Assembly: GCA_964591255.1 (NCBI GenBank)
Contig: CAZQAA010000059.1
Location: 1-6,848, forward strand
Reading direction: 5' to 3'
From: CAZQAA01 sp964591255
GTDB lineage: Bacteria > Desulfobacterota > DSM-4660 > Desulfatiglandales > Desulfatiglandaceae
Length of the DNA: 6,848 nt
The notes under the pieces were generated by a model. The model saw only the letters and a program-made list of their open reading frames with translations. It did not search any database and was not told where the DNA came from. The position numbers were made by a program, and so were the translations under genes. This document shows positions 5,486-6,848 of the stretch, piece after piece; within the stretch, counting starts at the first letter, position 1; the number at the start of each line of letters is the position of its first letter.

Positions 5486-6364
5486 TTATCCTTGCTGAGC
5501 CACTTCTAAGAAAATTTTGGCCTTTTCTATCTCTTCATGCACGGTATCCTGGAGATCCGAAAGGCTATGATCACTTATCCCCAACTCCTCAAGGAGATGA
5601 TGCATCCTTGATGTGTCAGGACAGATATCCCCGGATGATCCCATGCCATAACTGTTGGCCGATATATTTGCCAGTGCCACAATAGAAACCAATTGACGGT
5701 TTTCTTCATCCCCGTTATCAGGGCTATGGTGAAAAAGAATAGATTCGCTCATTGTCTTCCCCAATTGCCATTTTTTGGCAATCATGTTTCCCACCATACA
5801 GTGGTCCATTCCAAACACCCGGTCTTCAACCTGATCAAGGGATAACTGTTCTTTTTGAGCCATTTTCAGAGTCTCCGCATATTCCTGGGGAAATCTGTAG
5901 CTCAAAGGCAGTTTACCTATATCATGCAACAATCCTGCCACAAAATATTCTTCCAACTCAACTCTCGATACATTTTTCAACCCTGCCAACAGCTTGGCCG
6001 TGACTCCCGTACAAATGGAATGCATCCAAAAATCATCAGTCGGCAGAACTTGTGTAGGACCTTTTCCTCCAAACAGATCCAATACTGCAGTACTAAGTGC
6101 CAGATTTTTTACAGTATTCAGGCCCAACATGACAATGGCCATAGTCAGAGAGGCAATCCGGTTCGGGAGGGAATAATAGGCAGAATTGATAAGTTTCAAA
6201 ACCCGTCCGGTAAGGACAGGATCAAGGGATATGACGCGATTCAGATCATTGGCGGACGTATTGGGGCTGTTGCATACCTCAAGGACCTTGGTGACGGTAG
6301 TGGAAAGGCTGGGCATCCTGTCTACATATTTTCGGATCTGCCTTTCCCTCTCTTTCATCTCCAT
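5486..6364 (-). CDS. HDOD-domain signalling protein with intact HD residues
   Basis: Numbered from the proposed ATG, the protein has 292 residues and is soluble. The HDOD domain covers about residues 10-215. It starts with 'MPSLSTTVTKVLEV', continues with 'ISLDPVLTGRVLKLINSAYY', and reaches 'GLLHDIGKL' with H147/D148. H115, H188 ('MDHCMVG') and H212/H213 ('FHHSP') are present too. Many HDOD proteins lose the HD metal ligands; here they appear kept, so phosphohydrolase activity cannot be excluded. The C-terminal ~75 residues are helical and unrecognised. The frame can begin at TTG 6391, but ATG 6364 is preceded by AAGAGG (6372-6377) at 7-nt spacing and is preferred; ATG 6358 lies two codons later. 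HDOD proteins are regulators linked in various bacteria to motility, chemotaxis and cell-cycle or stress control; no specific target is evident here. The gene leads a two-gene unit with the MBL hydrolase and follows dnaE after 97 nt. Confidence 0.92.
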   Translation of the reverse strand: MEMKERERQIRKYVDRMPSLSTTVTKVLEVCNSPNTSANDLNRVISLDPVLTGRVLKLINSAYYSLPNRIASLTMAIVMLGLNTVKNLALSTAVLDLFGGKGPTQVLPTDDFWMHSICTGVTAKLLAGLKNVSRVELEEYFVAGLLHDIGKLPLSYRFPQEYAETLKMAQKEQLSLDQVEDRVFGMDHCMVGNMIAKKWQLGKTMSESILFHHSPDNGDEENRQLVSIVALANISANSYGMGSSGDICPDTSRMHHLLEELGISDHSLSDLQDTVHEEIEKAKIFLEVAQQG

Positions 6365-6371
6365 AAAACAG

Positions 6372-6377
6372 CCTCTT
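6372..6377 (-). promoter_or_regulatory. Ribosome binding site that decides the HDOD start
   Basis: AAGAGG on the minus strand lies 7 nt before ATG 6364. The longer TTG start at 6391 has no comparable site in front of it, so translation most likely begins at 6364. Confidence 0.6.
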
Positions 6378-6415
6378 AGGCCTAGAATCAATCAACGCAG
6401 GTTCTATCCTGAACT

Positions 6416-6445
6416 CTTTTACGTTGTTGTTCACATAATTGTCAA
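6416..6445 (-). promoter_or_regulatory. Candidate promoter of the HDOD-MBL unit
   Basis: In the 97-nt dnaE-HDOD gap, the minus strand has a perfect TTGACA (6445-6440), an 18-nt spacer and TAAAAG (6421-6416, 4 of 6 matches). The -10 lies about 50 nt before the HDOD ATG. The -35 is preceded by 'AACT', echoing 'GACT' before the same hexamer of the tRNA promoter. The weak -10 keeps confidence moderate. No terminator is visible after dnaE, so read-through is possible. Confidence 0.45.
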
Positions 6446-6461
6446 GTTGAAACACCGCCCC

Positions 6462-6848
6462 TTAATATATCTGATAAACCCTTTTCCCGACAAGGGCTTC
6501 AATTTCATTGGTCATCTCAGGACACGGAAGGACACGAAAACAATCATCGGCATATATGGTCATCTCTTTGCCGTCAGATGTATTCACTCCGAAAACAAGT
6601 CTGCATTCCCCCGGATACCTGAACACCACATCACGCAACCTTTCCAGAAGATTGCGTGACACAGCGGTTTCATCCAACTTGACCTTAACAGCCTTTATGG
6701 ACTTATGCCTAAGCGCCTCCAGGCTTGAAATGTCCTGGGCTATGATCTTGGTCGAAATTTCACCTCCCTCCATGATCCCGCTTACAAGGAGGGGTTCATC
6801 CCCCTTGAGAAGAGGAGAAAATCGGCTGAACAGGTCGGGAAAGATAAT
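6462..6848 (-). CDS. dnaE: DNA polymerase III alpha subunit, C-terminal fragment (runs off the window)
   Basis: The frame ends at TAA 6464-6462 and stays open to the right edge, giving the last 128 residues. An internal ATG at 6773 is not the start, because the 25 codons upstream continue the family pattern ('IIFPDLFSRF', then 'LLVSGI'). This is the C-terminal OB-fold region of bacterial DnaE: 'FPDLF', 'EPLLVSG', 'TKIIAQDI', then a tail containing 'LRDVVFRYPGECRLVFGV' and ending 'ALVGKRVYQIY'. In characterised DnaE proteins the OB-fold contacts single-stranded DNA and the far C-terminus contacts the tau subunit. The PHP and polymerase domains, with the catalytic aspartates, would lie outside the window. 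Its position upstream of the HDOD gene makes it a possible source of read-through transcription. Identification rests on the C-terminal pattern only. Confidence 0.85.
   Translation of the reverse strand: MIFPDLFSRFSPLLKGDEPLLVSGIMEGGEISTKIIAQDISSLEALRHKSIKAVKVKLDETAVSRNLLERLRDVVFRYPGECRLVFGVNTSDGKEMTIYADDCFRVLPCPEMTNEIEALVGKRVYQIY

Noticed and set aside
6365..6391. TTG start adding nine residues to the HDOD protein
   Set aside because: ATG 6364 has AAGAGG at 7-nt spacing, while the TTG has no comparable ribosome binding site, and the extra residues lie before the domain.
5855..6659. Overlapping plus-strand open frames of 174 and 157 codons
   Set aside because: They lie antisense to the HDOD and dnaE genes, have low-complexity arbitrary composition and show no domain pattern; they are shadows of the coding frames opposite.

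Overview
The window looks like a chromosomal stretch from a Gram-negative bacterium. A Kdo transferase gene (waaA/kdtA) implies lipopolysaccharide. The cytosolic hybrid kinase with a 'GGIAHDFNN' H-box, the HDOD protein and the CheY-STAS protein are a mix often seen in Desulfobacterota and related former deltaproteobacteria. That assignment is an inference from protein style and moderate base composition; no marker in the window fixes the taxon. No mobile element, CRISPR array or phage gene was seen.

Layout from right to left, following the minus strand that carries most genes. The window opens at its right edge with the 3' end of dnaE (DNA polymerase III alpha, C-terminal part only). A 97-nt gap with a promoter-like TTGACA/TAAAAG pair follows, then an HDOD-domain gene and a metallo-beta-lactamase-fold hydrolase gene only 6 nt apart, probably co-transcribed and translationally coupled. 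Next is a good sigma70-type promoter, a tRNA-Leu(UAA) gene without an encoded CCA, and waaA only 39 nt further on. The longest open frame for waaA runs back into the tRNA; that part is an artefact, and a GTG start at 4319 is proposed. A 205-nt leader with a long-range inverted repeat precedes a cytosolic hybrid sensor kinase (GAF-like, HisKA, HATPase, receiver).

On the plus strand a CheY-like receiver fused to a STAS domain (337-1083) faces the kinase tail-to-tail, and the two genes overlap by 8 nt at their stop codons. The leftmost 336 nt are A-rich and largely non-coding. A 53-codon open frame enters from the left edge and may be the tail of an unrecognised gene.

How the genes may work together: dnaE, tRNA-Leu and waaA are housekeeping genes for replication, translation and LPS inner core assembly. 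Between and beside them sit two signalling units, the HDOD + MBL hydrolase pair and the hybrid kinase + receiver-STAS pair. The convergent kinase/receiver-STAS pair is the best candidate for an unusual system: phosphotransfer could be coupled to a SpoIIAA/RsbV-like partner-switching output. No HPt protein, anti-sigma kinase, PP2C phosphatase or sigma factor lies in the window to complete such a circuit, so this remains a hypothesis.
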